DNA of 64,000 bases, taken from positions 2,058,501 through 2,122,500 of the forward strand of contig NC_134366.1 in NCBI RefSeq assembly GCF_035582795.1, written 5' to 3'. Every line of letters begins with the position of its first letter. The stretch's first letter is position 1. The stretch comes from Mycteria americana (Eukaryota > Chordata > Aves > Ciconiiformes > Ciconiidae). Shown in pieces: positions 1 to 11,888 of the stretch. Under the pieces are notes generated by a model. That model was not told the DNA's origin. It saw only the letters and a program-made list of their open reading frames with translations, and did no database searches. A program made the translations under genes and the position numbers.

Positions 1-689
1 TGATGGGTTATAGATGTGCGAGGTGCCTGGGGGACTGCAGAAAGGGCTGGGAACCAGAACTGGGGAAGGGCTGTCAGGGTGCTGAACATGCTGTGGGAGT
101 GCGAAGAGAGAGTTTAAAGCTTCCACGTGATAACTTCTTCAGTTAGGTTTTGTTTTGGTTTGTTTATCCTCCTATATTACTTTTTTCTTTCTATGGCCAG
201 CCAAAAATGAATAACCCCACCTTGGTACTGGAGGGCCCCAAAAGTGAATTTAACTTGACATTGGCTAAATATCTGAGTGCACTTGTTTCTTTTTCTTAAA
301 TGAAAAAAGAGTGACAAACAGCACAAAGGGCGTTCTGGGACTTTTAATAATATTATTCGGTTCTCTCCAGCCGGGAAGGACATTCCCTTCTGTTGGCTCC
401 AAGTCCATTTTCCAATTGCGTGTTTAATTGCTAACCTAGTGGTCTCCAGGGAGTCCAGATAAGATCAGGTGAAACTGGTAGGTTCTTATTTTACAGAAAT
501 TTCCAAATCAGGACTTTACTGCTTCCACATTTGGCTCATGCCTGGATGATAATGGATATTGCTAGCTATATAATAATAACCCCCGGTGTCCCTTGTGCCT
601 GGTTGTGTAAATGCACACATGGTGATGATCTGCACACACTGAAAAGATTTGTCTGAACACAGGAAAAACTAAGGAGGAATATTTCCCTC

Positions 690-785
690 CTGCATCACTT
701 CAGAGGAGACACATTCCCAAGGCCACCCAGAGAAGCCGTGTCAGAGCTGGGTACCAGCCCCCAGGCTCCCAAGTCCCCCACCCAG
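690..785 (-). mobile_element. MIR-like SINE relic
   Basis: The + strand reads 'cccaaggccacccagagaagccgtgtcagagctggg', which follows the reverse complement of the MIR core (cccaaggtcacacagc...cagagctggg). The match is short and diverged, and the boundaries are approximate. Confidence 0.4.
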
Positions 786-2948
786 TGTATTCGTCTCATT
801 TTCCCTGGTTTAGTCATTTGCGAACAGCTCACATCAGTGTACATGATTCTGGCAGCAGGCCGCTTAGTTATGATTTGGTAGCAAAATATTTGGACAACAG
901 AGCTTCCAAGCAGAAAACTTTCCAGTGCAGAAACCCGCTTTGTCCTTCACCGTGGCTGCCCCGGGCTGGTTCGTTGTCTCTCAATCCCAGATCACGGAGA
1001 GGTTGTGCTCTCATCTTTTTCCATTAGAGCTCTACTGATCAGGCCCTTCTTAATCAGCTCCGGCTTCTGCTTCAAATTGGGTAATGTCTGGGCCATTAAT
1101 ATTAATGGAAAGAGGAGCTGCTTCTGTTTGTTTTATTTTCAAGTGGTTTCTGGAGGCCATCTCCTAGCTAGAAACCACACTGCTCGAAACACAGACAGCC
1201 CAGGCAGCACACGCACACCTGCTCGGCTACAGAGTTTTTCCAGATGTTGACTTCCCTGCTGATGGTAATAACCGTATTCCCTTAATTCCTGGACAGTCCT
1301 TACAGTCCTTTTTTTTTTTGTTGCCCAAGCTGAAAGCTATTACCAGACGTAGCTATATCTGTTTGTGCTGAAAACAATTGTCAGATGCATTTTGAAAGTT
1401 CTGGCTGGGCTTTCTGGGATGGGGAGATTTTATTTTGCTAGGATATTCCCAAGTAAACATGTACATTATAAGATGAACTCCCTTGAGCTGTAGTCTCAGA
1501 AGATTTTACCATTCCTGGTTGTTGCTGTTGCTTTTACTGCTGGAGGGGCTTTTCCCAACACCTAGCCAATGCAAGGGATTGTGGGAAAGTCCTCATCTTC
1601 TTCAGTGTGAAGTCAGATAAACTTGGTCAGAGACATTTATATCACACACAGAGGCACCGATACAATTAGTGTAGGAGTATTAACCTCTAACAGTAAGGTA
1701 GGAGAGAAAACCTAGGAATCAGTAGCATCTTGAACAGGTCCATTTTTATTTTTTTTCCAGTGACTGTGCACATGTACTTTCTTTCTCTTTGATTTTTAGC
1801 ATATTTCTTGAAGAAGAGGTCTTCTGTCCTCTGGCATCCCACACACTTCGTAGGGCAGAGATGCGGCATGTTCCTATGGATGAAACAACTTGCATTTCAG
1901 TAGTGTCATGGCTGGGCTAACTGTAAACCTTCATTGGTTCTATCTATATCAGCATGGGGCTCAGCTCCCCTCCCTGGCCAATCAACCTAGGAGCCCAAAT
2001 CAACAAAATGAAAGCACAGTGAAGAGAATGAATTTGTCTAAGGTATTTGCTGAAAGGATATGAGATTATTTGCATGCTTAGAGCTAAGCCAGGATTTAGC
2101 TACTTTACAGAACAGAGGCCTGGCTCTCTTGGTTAGAAATACTGTGAAGATTTGGAGCTGGGAGACTTTCATATCTCATTTATGCAACACCGTGATGGAG
2201 TCAGAGCAGACGCGGTGCTCGCCTCTGCTCTTTCCTCCTCGGTTCTCTAGGCTCCAGCCCCTGACCCGTGAAATTGCCCTGCTCCTGAGCTCTGTGGGGG
2301 ACAATGCGCTTTCCAGGGGGGTGCTTCAGTTTGGGAAATTCAGACCACCATCCTCAAAGTTATTTATAGACAGTGGAGGCTTAATAATTACATGAAACGA
2401 TCCCTTTGGGTCATATCCATTACCTATTTTTGACAAAAGAAGAAAATGGAAAAACTATATTAACTGGAGCTAGTTAGTGCAAATGGCAATGAGGTCAAAG
2501 GACACAGGATCCAATCACTCAGTTACCTGAAAGTGGTTAAAAAGTATCTTTGCATTGCCTACATGTAGCACCACAGGAAAATGAGATTGTTCTCTGACTT
2601 CTTAACAGCTCAAATACTTGAGAACGTGCAAAAATACAGACACAGACCCATGAAGAAACTCCTAGTTTCCAGCTACCCAGGGAAAACCACTCAAACCCCA
2701 GGCTTTTGTCTCCCCAAAAAGGAAATATTAGACTTTTTCACCTCACTCTGAACAGTATATTGGTAATGCTCAGTGGAGCCATGAAGACATCTGCAAATGT
2801 GATCTGAGATCCTGATGTCTCACATGACTTCAAATTAACCTTTGCAGTTTTCAAACAGGAAAAGATCCAGGGAGCAAGAGTAAACTCCTTCAAACATGAT
2901 CTACTGGAAGATGGGAAGGTAAAACTGGGAAAGGTTCAAACTGTGTGG

Positions 2949-3009
2949 TGTTTATTTTTTCTTTTTTCCCCTCTTTTTCTTCCCCCCCCCCGTTCTTCTC
3001 CCCCCCTTA
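2949..3009. repeat. Pyrimidine tract
   Basis: About 60 bases of almost pure C/T on the + strand, including runs of ten C and six or more C, ending CTTAG. It resembles an over-long splice acceptor, but no supported exon follows. Confidence 0.8.
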
Positions 3010-5184
3010 GCATTGGATGGTAGGCACTGCTGAAAGCAAAACACTGAACTAAACGGGGTTTTGATGCTGCTCCTTGATGCTGGTCATGCTGTTATGACTA
3101 CCTTCTGCCAAGAACTAAGTCTCCATCACTAATCTAGTGCTTATCAAGGATTTTTCATGTGTTATTCAAAAGGGATTGTTGGAGCATTTTCTCATATTTC
3201 TCATTCTGACGGCTGTGCTGGTTGCTTCCAAAACCAAGGCAGAGTAGTGGGACTTTCAAGTCACAACTAATTTTCCTTTTGCCAGAAGCCGCAGTGAGAT
3301 GAAGCCGGTCAGTCTCTGATCTTCCCACTCTGATGCTCCCTGAATAACCTAGGAAATATCGCCTCTATGAAGAGTGAGACAGAGTTCGGAAGGGCCACTA
3401 AAAAGGAAGAGGAAAGGCCTATAGGATTTCAGCACTTACATAGTCAAGAAAAGAGACAACAGACACCTGTGCTAGACACCATAAAGCCATAGAAAAAGGC
3501 ATTTCTCTTGGAACCCTGCACATGAAGTTGATAATTTCTCACTCTGATTTTCAGTGCTTTCAATTCAATGCTCCTTGCTGGAATTTGGGCAGTTTCTTGT
3601 CTCCTTATGCATTATGTGTATGTCAAGTGAATGAAAAGAAAGACCACAGTGATTGGGTGGGGAGCAACACCATTAAGTGGTCTTCTCAACAGTATTAGGC
3701 AACATGTGCCATCAAACAAGACATTTCAGCAGCACTCTCTTTCTCTTATACACCTTTTTCTTTTGTCCCACTCTACAACTCCGTGTTGACGCTTGAGCAA
3801 ATTCATCTGTGGGTCTTGTTGCCTCAGGACGTGTGGGTGGAAGAAGTGTCAGATCCAAAACAGGGATTAGGCAGGTTGATGGGAGAAAAAGCATCTGTTT
3901 AATGAAAGCTGAGATTTTGTAGAAGGAGAAGGCAGCTTCAGCAAGATGCAAGAAGAATATATGGACAACGGGGTGGAGAGAGAGGAGGAAGGGAAAGGGA
4001 AGGAAAACCTTATTCCTAGCCCAGGTGTAATATTTTCCATCCTGTAAGTGCTTCGAAGAAACAATGATGATGGGCTGGCTTCAGCTAAAAGCCAGCGACA
4101 AAGGAATCAGTCATATAATAAAAATAAATAAATGTTGTCTGGAAAATTCAAATGTGGCATTATTCTGTGGATGCTGTCAGCTCCCGGACAGACCACAGAC
4201 AGGACTGGCCCTGCACAGGGATGGATGCAGAGTGACAGCACCACGTCCCTGCCAGATGATCACACAGGAGTAGTCTGTGAATTCATGTTAGCACAGGAAT
4301 GTACTTGGAAAGAGGTCTGGCCACTCAACTCCATGCCGATCTATTTAAAAAGGCAGTCAATGGCCTGGTTTTTCTTACCCTCGTTGTTCCTTGTGTTTTC
4401 TTTTCATGTCTGAGGTGTTTATTAGGTTTGAGGGCTGTACAAATGAAAACAGACAAACAGCCATCAGTTGGCAGCGGAGTTGTTTAGCCAAGAGGAGGCT
4501 ATTTTGGAGATCCACCATTCTGTCTTTCACCGCTGCCTGGATTACAGATGTGCAGGAGCTAAATTGCATGCTCCATTTTTAACTTGTCCTCTTGGTCCCA
4601 GGGGATGGTGCATGGGGGTTATTTGCACAGGTGAAACACTGAGGCTTTGGTGAGCTGCAGAAGGGCTAACAGATATCGTCCCACCCTCTGACCACAGAGA
4701 AGGGCATCAATCAGTAGGGACTATGCATGATGCGAGATGCTCTGCATATTTCTGATTTCTGTTTCTAGAAAAAGCTTTGGGGTATTGTTAAACCCTGTGG
4801 ATCATGAAGGGGAATCGGTGATGGGGGTGATCTGCTCTGATCTTTCTGAAGATGAGTGGGACCTGCTTAGGGAGTAGGGCAGAAGGAAGTTCTTCAAGCT
4901 TTGGTGGAATCCACAGGGCAAGATGGCATTGGAAATATCCATCCTTTCTCTCCTGATTACACTACAACTTCTCACTCTTCTCAAGCTCCACAAGCTCTGC
5001 TCTTCTCCAGCGGTTTCTTAGAAAATGGAAGAAGGACAGGGGGATACAAGGAGAACACATCTCTGCTCCAAGTTTCCTCCTTCACTCCCTAAATGCTGGA
5101 GGGATAGCTGTGCGGGCACCACCTGCACACCCCTGGGCAAGCAAAAGGAAATGGAGGCAGAGATTTGCTATACCCTCATACCTT

Positions 5185-5265
5185 AGATGCCTCCACCTCT
5201 ACGACCTTGAGCAAACTCCCTTGGCCCTTCCGGCTTTGTTTTCCCCTCCAAATTTTTAGCTCTTT
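5185..5265 (+). mobile_element. MIR-like SINE relic
   Basis: 'gaccttgagcaaactccctt' followed by 'ttttcccctccaaattttt' parallels the MIR order 'gaccttgggcaagtcactt...cagtttcctcatctgtaaaat'. The match is weak and rests on a remembered consensus. Confidence 0.3.
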
Positions 5266-6573
5266 TCCAAAGTCAAGCTGTCAACTCGGGGAACTTACAA
5301 TTCACTATGAGTTTCCCCAAAAGAATTTTGTGCCTGAACAGCATTTAGTGCAAGAATGGAGTTTGCAATATTTCTTAGGGGTGCCACCCTCTATGGCTTA
5401 ACTGCATGGGACACCTAGGAGATGCCGGGATGCACAGCAGTACCTCCTGCAGCAGCATGCCACATGCCTGGAAATCCCTGTTTGTGCAGTGCTACACAAG
5501 GAAAAGGGGCACAAGAACACTATTAGCTGAAAGTTTCTGTGTTCCCTTCTTGCTGAGCTGTGCCACTTGCCTGCAGAGAGCATCTGCCCAAACCCCACTT
5601 AGGACCTGGTCTCCAGCCTTCCTCTTTTTGTTCGTGGGCAATCACTCCTCCCTATCCATAGGGTGTTTGCTTGCTGAGTTTGGTTTGGGTTTTGAGGGGG
5701 GAGAGGGGTTTGTGTTTTTGGGGGGTTTTTTGGTTTGGTTTTTTTCAGGTGGGGAGAGTTTAAATCTTATTCAGTCAGGCAATAGATGAAGGAAGGGGGA
5801 AATGGGAGACTGGCAGAGTCACAGGGAAGAGACATTTCTCATGGCCCAGAGCTCAGCTCACGGTGGCAGCAGATAAGAAAGTGAGTTGGGTGCTCTGGGG
5901 CTTTGCAGACTGATAGTTCTTTGATGTACAAAGGATCAGGATGACTGCATGGGGGAAGCCAGCTTTGTGACATGATCTCAGCTCCAGGCTCATCTTCAAA
6001 TCTGTCCCCGCTTCCTGAGGGACCGCTGTCTGGTGTCACTTCCACAGCACACGTCCTGGTCAAGAGAGAGATCTAAGGAGCCAGCCTGCCTGAAGGATGC
6101 AAGATCTGAATTTCTAATCTGAACTGAAGGGAGTGCACAAGGGGAGAGGCAGAAATGGGGCCTCCAGTTCTCATCCCCGTGTGCTGCTTGAAGCAGAAGC
6201 GTTCCCTCGGCATGTTGGAGTGGGAGGCAAACTCATGATGGTTCAGTCTTTCTTTATGTGCCTTTCTGCTGGCACTAGTGACCTGACCAACTGGTTCTCG
6301 GTTCACTCAGCTCCTCAAAATTTCTTCAAGGTGACGCATAACAAATGCTAAGGATTTCTAAAGAAAAGTGGCCAGAAGCTACCTGCTCCTCAAACCAGCC
6401 CTTCCATAAATTTCCAGTGATACAATAGATCTTATAAACAGCTGGCAAGATATCAGAGGAGATCTAGCTATGGCCAATACTCAGTACTTGTAGGGGCATC
6501 TCAAAACCTAAACCATCTAAAATCTGGGGGATGTGAGTAAAGAGATATGCTAAGATATTGGAGATAGGCACAA

Positions 6574-6609
6574 TGCATATTGTGCATATGGTGCATATGG
6601 TGCATGTGT
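6574..6609. repeat. 9-bp tandem repeat, four units
   Basis: Units tgcatattg, tgcatatgg, tgcatatgg and tgcatgtgt follow one another without spacers. Small local expansion in otherwise unique sequence. Confidence 0.85.
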
Positions 6610-9600
6610 CTTTGTGCAGCCCTGAGTGGGCACAACCATGTGAAATGCAAGAAGCGGTTCATGCAATACCCTCCCCAGTCTCCCCAAAGCAGCGGGGCTT
6701 TGGCTGGGGACATCTCTATTTGGAGCTCAGGCCAGGCCAGGTAAAAAACCTTTGAATTCACCTTTATGTGATGCCGTTTTTAAGAGAGTCACTCCGCTGT
6801 GTGTAACCACAGAGTAAGGAGAAAGTTTACCCAACCTGGAAGGGGAGGGAAGGCCCCTTGCTGGCTCTGAAGAGCAGGTACTGTTTCTTCCCGGTGCTAT
6901 TTCTGGAATGCCTTGGAAGCACCCTGGCTTGTGCTAAAATAGCGTGTGGGCCTCGACTTACCTCATGTTGTGAGAAGAGGCGAGTGGTTTGAGGCGAGCC
7001 TGGAGAAAGGCAGGCAGACTGTGCTGGGGTGGGAGGCACACACAGCCCTTTTGATTCCCCAAAATTAAATAAGGAGAAAAGATCCACAAGGCTGAAGGTG
7101 GAAAAGTATGTGTGAATTGGTGCCTCTGCTCCAGGGGGAGGTCACCAGAGGTCGTGCAGTGCCGAGGTGTTGCAGAAGGACCATCAATGCCTCCTGGCAT
7201 GGGGTGGAAGGTCTGGAGGGTCTGCCTCTGCCCTGCCCCGCTCCCCTCCCCCTCAAAGGCTTGCAGGAGAGAGAGGAGGTAGGGCAAGAAGTATAAGAAC
7301 ACTCCTTTGGAGGGGTGGGTTTGAGGGGTGCATGCGGGCACAGCAGCTGGGCAGTGTTGGCGCATGGGATTTTGCGTAGAGAGCCCTGGGGATGAGCACC
7401 TCAACAACAACAAAATAGCGCCACAGGTTTACACCTGATTTTTACAAGGAAAAATCAAATTTTTGGCAAGTTACGAATTCCTTTTATTTACCTTTCTGTA
7501 ACACTATTTTAAGAGAATCACTCTGCTGACCGCCACCAGGGTAACTTATTAAGGTATTGCATAGAGAGAATTTGTCTGCTGCAGGCCAGGGCTGTCCTGC
7601 TTCTCTCTGGATCAATCTAGTGATGTGACCCAAAAATTAAGGTCTCCATGTCCACTATCAATCACTTAATTCCATATCTGCACCTAGCATCAAATGAGGA
7701 TTAAAGCTAAAGCCTTTAGGCAGGGCTCCCCATCCATGGTCTCTGGATGTAGCCACTACAAGAGAAGCACTAGTGTGATGTGTTTGCTAGATGCTTTGGC
7801 CGTGCTGCCTTTGTCTCCTTACACCTTTTGGCAGCACTTTGGACCACTGGCTAGCGGAGAGTTTGTTTGTCCAGGTCAGTGGTGCTGCATGTAATTCAGA
7901 CACCAAATCATACGTGATCTCAGTCTGGCTCTTGCAGTCAGCTGTGGGACAAGGTCTGTCCACCCTGCATGGTGCACTAGCTCAGTCTCTGCTCAGATCA
8001 AACTCCGGATAATTCCAGAGTAATTTCTACCTGAGTAACACCCAAAGTGAGGAAGGACTTCATAACAAGAGGCATCAATTACTTTCCTTTGGATATGGTG
8101 CACATAAACAACTATTTCACCTCCAGTCATTTTGTGAAAATGGCACAAAATGCAAAAATAATTTGATCAGCAAGGGACATAGACATACGTCTCAGTCAGA
8201 GTGAACTAGTGTTTTTGTTCCTCTCCGATCGGTCTAGATTATGAAGTAAAGGACTTTGCAAAGATGAAATGATTGCCCATGTAAATAACAAGACTTAAGG
8301 ATGCAGCAATATCTGAACGTAAATTCTTATGTAGGAACATGTCCAGCCTATGGTCTATGTGATCTTCCACTGGTGACAGGGCACCAGGTATGTTTTAATA
8401 ACCATGGATGGCTGCCCCTTGGTTTCATATCTCCTGTGAAAATCAAGACCTCAGGGGAAGAAGGAGGTGATGGAATCAGAGGTGTCCCACCTCCAGGCAG
8501 AATCCAGACGGAACAGAGCATAAACCATGAATACCACTTTGTTTAGAGAGCTCTTCTCAAGCTGCGATTAAGCCCATTTTGTCAGGGAGAAACATGGGTA
8601 GACCATGTCCTAAATCACGTAGTCCAAAAGTAATGCCATGGGGTAAGCAGCTGCCCTGTGCATACCTTCCACCTTAGGTACTCCGCTCCCATGCACTCTC
8701 TGCCCTAACTGGGCTTAACTTTATTTAATCATAAATGATAGGTAATGCCCCTGTCTGTTTCATGACGAACAGAAAGGCTGAGTCAGCTAGGTAAAAAAAA
8801 GGTAGCCTTAAAAAAATAAAAGAACTGAGTCAGTTATTTTTCCAAGATCATCAAGTTATGTCTACACTGCAAAAGGCATCAAATCCAAGCTAAGGAATGT
8901 GGAATAGCTCAGATCCTTGTTCAAGGTCAGCTCTATGTGTACCAACTCCACGGCACTTAGCCATGGGCCTTTCAGGTCCTCACATAGTCATCCTAAGACA
9001 AAATTATTGTTTTTTGTGAGGACTGCGTCACAGCCCTCTAGAGCAGTGTGTTTCTAGTATGAACGTGAGTGTGTGTGCTACATGACGTAGGATGGGAAAT
9101 GGGTCTACGTGGAGGTGTTTGAAGGCAAAGAACAATACTCAGGTTTCCTCTTAAAGGGAACTGGTGGAGTCATGCCAAAAGAGATCCTGGAAATGAACTT
9201 GCATCCATGCAGTATGGATGACTTTAGGATGAGAATCTATATGAATTCAAGTGGTAAGTTATTCAGCAGCTCAGATGCACTCACCAGGACTCTGGAGCTG
9301 TGAAACACCAGCCACGCAGCCACTGACAATCACTCTGACCTTCCTGCTTCTCAGGCTGCAGAGGCTACATCAGTAATGGTAAATTAAACATTCTTGGAAC
9401 CGTTGTCTGGTCCGGAGGCCAACAGGCACGGAGCAGCACGTGCGTACCATCAACTACCTTCCACAACAGGATGGCCACATCCCAAAAATGCCTGTGGGGA
9501 ATGGCTCCTGGCCCTGCTAACCCCAGACATTGCCCAGAAGCTGTCTGGGAGGCTGCTGGTGGACAGTTGAAAGTCAGTGCTCTGCATTGTTCCATTTCAC

Positions 9601-10831
9601 TCACCAGTACAGATGTAGCTAGTGCCACTGGGGACAGCCCATACACCTGCCCTTGCTCGTGAGTCAAGTGGCCCTGACATGTATGCATGGAGTGTCCTAT
9701 GTGGGTAATGCCAAGGTGGGCTGGGGACAGTGTTACAGATGCTCTCCCAGAGATAAAATCCATCCTTGGACTTTTTTTTCACTACTTTGTGGGCCAGTTT
9801 TAAAAAATAGGTCAAAAAGTAAGGTTAGGTATCAGTGAGAAGTTAATGCTCATTTTGCATCGGAAACAGAGGTGTTCAGTGTTCCTGCAGATCTCTGGCT
9901 TGTGTTTGGTATCAATCAGTTAATCACCAGGCTTTACCCCAGGACACGGCTCCTATTGTCCACAGCACTGAGAATTTCTTAGCTATTGCCCCATGGATCA
10001 GCCCTCCAGACACGTTTCTCCCCCTCACACGTCCTGCTCTCCTCTGCTCACAAGTGGGAGAGAAATTCAGCTGCCTATGGCAGGAGGAGGCAAGCAGGGG
10101 ACGCCTTGTTTAAAAAATGAAAGATGCAGCTTCAGCTGTTTGTTTAGGAATATGTGGTGATGGGGCTGAAATAAAGGTTATTTTGGATAGACGGAGAGCT
10201 TTACAGAACCTTCATTCACTCCCTTTGACTGGATTGCATAAAGAGCTACTGAGCAGATAAACTTTTAACGAATGTGAATTCCTCTCTTAATTAAATTACA
10301 GGAAATTAAAAAAGACACATTTCATGGGCTGCTGGGGGAAAAAAAAGTTATATTTGTCCCCCAAAAAGAGGCCGGGTTTCCAGTCTGTTTAGTCCTGGAT
10401 TTCAATCTCCTTCCTCCAGTCTGCACAGGGGAAACACGTAGACGCCTACTCCTGCCTGGAGCTCAAGAGACAGGTCTGTTCTCTGAGGGACAGAAGCAAC
10501 TCTCTCATCAACATGATGGGGTATATTCCCCCGGTGACTATATGTCAGGAAGTGTTAATGTATATTTGGGTAATGCACCACTCTCCTTCGCATCTCATGC
10601 ATGGAATCCATGGGCCATCCCTACCATGGGAAACCTGCAGTCTCAATAGATAACAGGGAATTCTTTAAAACCTTTCCTGGAAATCAAGCTGATGACTGGA
10701 AATCAAATGACTCAGCAAGGAAAGAGAAGTGATCTCTTAATAGGCTCTGTGTTCCATCAGAAAACGATTCAAAGCTTGAAGGCACCTTCCCCAGCTGTAG
10801 GTGATGCAGGGCCCCTTCCAGCATCACACGG

Positions 10832-11394
10832 TGTCCTGGTTTCAGCTGAGACAGAGTTAATTTTCCTGTAGTGGCTGGTATGGGGCTGTGTTTTGGATTT
10901 GTGCTGAGAACAGTGTTGATAACATGGGGATGTTTTAGTTGTTGCTGCACTGGTCAAGGACTTTTCAGCTTCCCCTGCTCTGCCGGGTGCAGAAGAAGCT
11001 GGGAGGGGACACAGCCAGGAGAGTTGATCCAAACTGACCAAAGGGCTATTCCATACCATACGGCATCATGCTCAGTATATAAAGCTGGGGAAGAAGAAGG
11101 AAGGGGGGACATTTGGAGTGATGGCGTTTGTCTTCCCAAGTCACCGTTAGGTGGGATGGAGCCCTGCTTTCCTGGAGATGGCTGAACACCTGCCTGCCCA
11201 TGGGAAGCAGTGAAGGAATTCCTTGCTTTGCTTTGCTTGCGTGCACAGCTTTTGCTTTCCCTACTAAACTGTTCTTATCTCAACCCATGAGTTTTCTCAC
11301 TTTTACCCTTCCGATTCTCTCCCCCATCCCACCGGCGGGGAGTGAGCGAGCGGCTGGGTGGGGCTTAGTTGCCGGCTGGGGCTAAACCACGACA
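10832..11394 (+). mobile_element. Solo LTR of an avian endogenous retrovirus
   Basis: A 563-bp block begins TGTCCTGGTTTCAGC and ends AAACCACGACA, so it has TG...CA termini. It is flanked by an exact 5-bp duplication CACGG (10827-10831 and 11395-11399). The sequence between matches a very common bird LTR that I recognise by phrases such as 'aaggacttttcagctt', 'gctcagtatataaa', 'ctcaacccatgag' and 'gttgccggctggggc'. There is no internal retroviral sequence, so this is the product of recombination between two LTRs. The 5-bp duplication fits an ERVL-like family better than ERVK, but the class is inferred. All short open frames inside it are non-functional. Confidence 0.9.
11076..11083 (+). promoter_or_regulatory. 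TATA box of the solo LTR
   Basis: TATATAAA lies in the middle of the LTR, where the retroviral U3 promoter is expected, about 245 bases from the LTR start. A transcript would begin near 11105. Whether it is active is unknown. The usual poly(A) signal further on appears altered to ACTAAA (about 11261). Confidence 0.5.
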
Positions 11395-11858
11395 CACGGA
11401 CATGCATGCACTCTCATATCCAGGTGCAATGCTGGCTGTGCTAAGGGATCCTTCTCTCTCCAGGTCTGACCCGTAAGGTCTCCAGTGCTGGGAGGTGAGA
11501 AATGCTTCCTGTGCGGAACCAGCTTGGCCTGACCCAAACTTTGTGGTGTATTGTGTCTTTCAGTGCAGCTAACAGCCTGCTGGTACGCCCTCTCTGACCC
11601 TTCAGGCATCCTTGTAGTTGCAAACATGAGCATCCTGACCCAAATTGCATTCCTCCCCTAATCCTTAGAGCTGCCCATGGAAAAGAATAGATTTCTATAT
11701 ATAGTGCTCTGAAAAGCCACCGCGTTATTCTGCCCTGGTGAAGGGGGTCTGTTCTCTGCAGCATGCAACACAATTCAAGCCTTGTTAATATATATGGGGG
11801 GGGAAGAGAGAAAGAGCAGAAAAAAAAGGTTTCCTTTGTGAAAAATGTGTTTGTGAAA

Positions 11859-11888
11859 GGGGGAAATGGCGGGGGGGGCGGGGTGGGG
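11859..11888 (+). other. G-quadruplex motif
   Basis: Four G runs, GGGGG, GGGGGGGG, GGGG and GGGG, are separated by loops of 7, 1 and 1 bases, which satisfies the canonical four-run pattern. It lies about 465 bases beyond the end of the solo LTR and near no known gene. Confidence 0.7.

Larger units (their letters stand above)
786..10826. other. Gene-free stretch
   Basis: On both strands only short open frames (up to about 150 codons) without recognisable domains were seen. Contents that can be named are MIR-like relics, one pyrimidine tract, a 9-bp tandem repeat, and G/T-rich sequence at about 5690-5750. An exon-shaped block at about 9155-9253 is discussed among the rejected items. The segment at about 1020-1150, with CATTAATATTAATGG-type AT-rich motifs, looks like possible conserved non-coding DNA, but this cannot be judged from one genome. 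Confidence 0.6.

Noticed and set aside
9155..9253. Exon-like block ending AAGTG|GTAAGT
   Set aside because: The donor is good and one frame is open, but the acceptor (TCTTAAAG) is weak, no partner exon is seen and the translation is unfamiliar.
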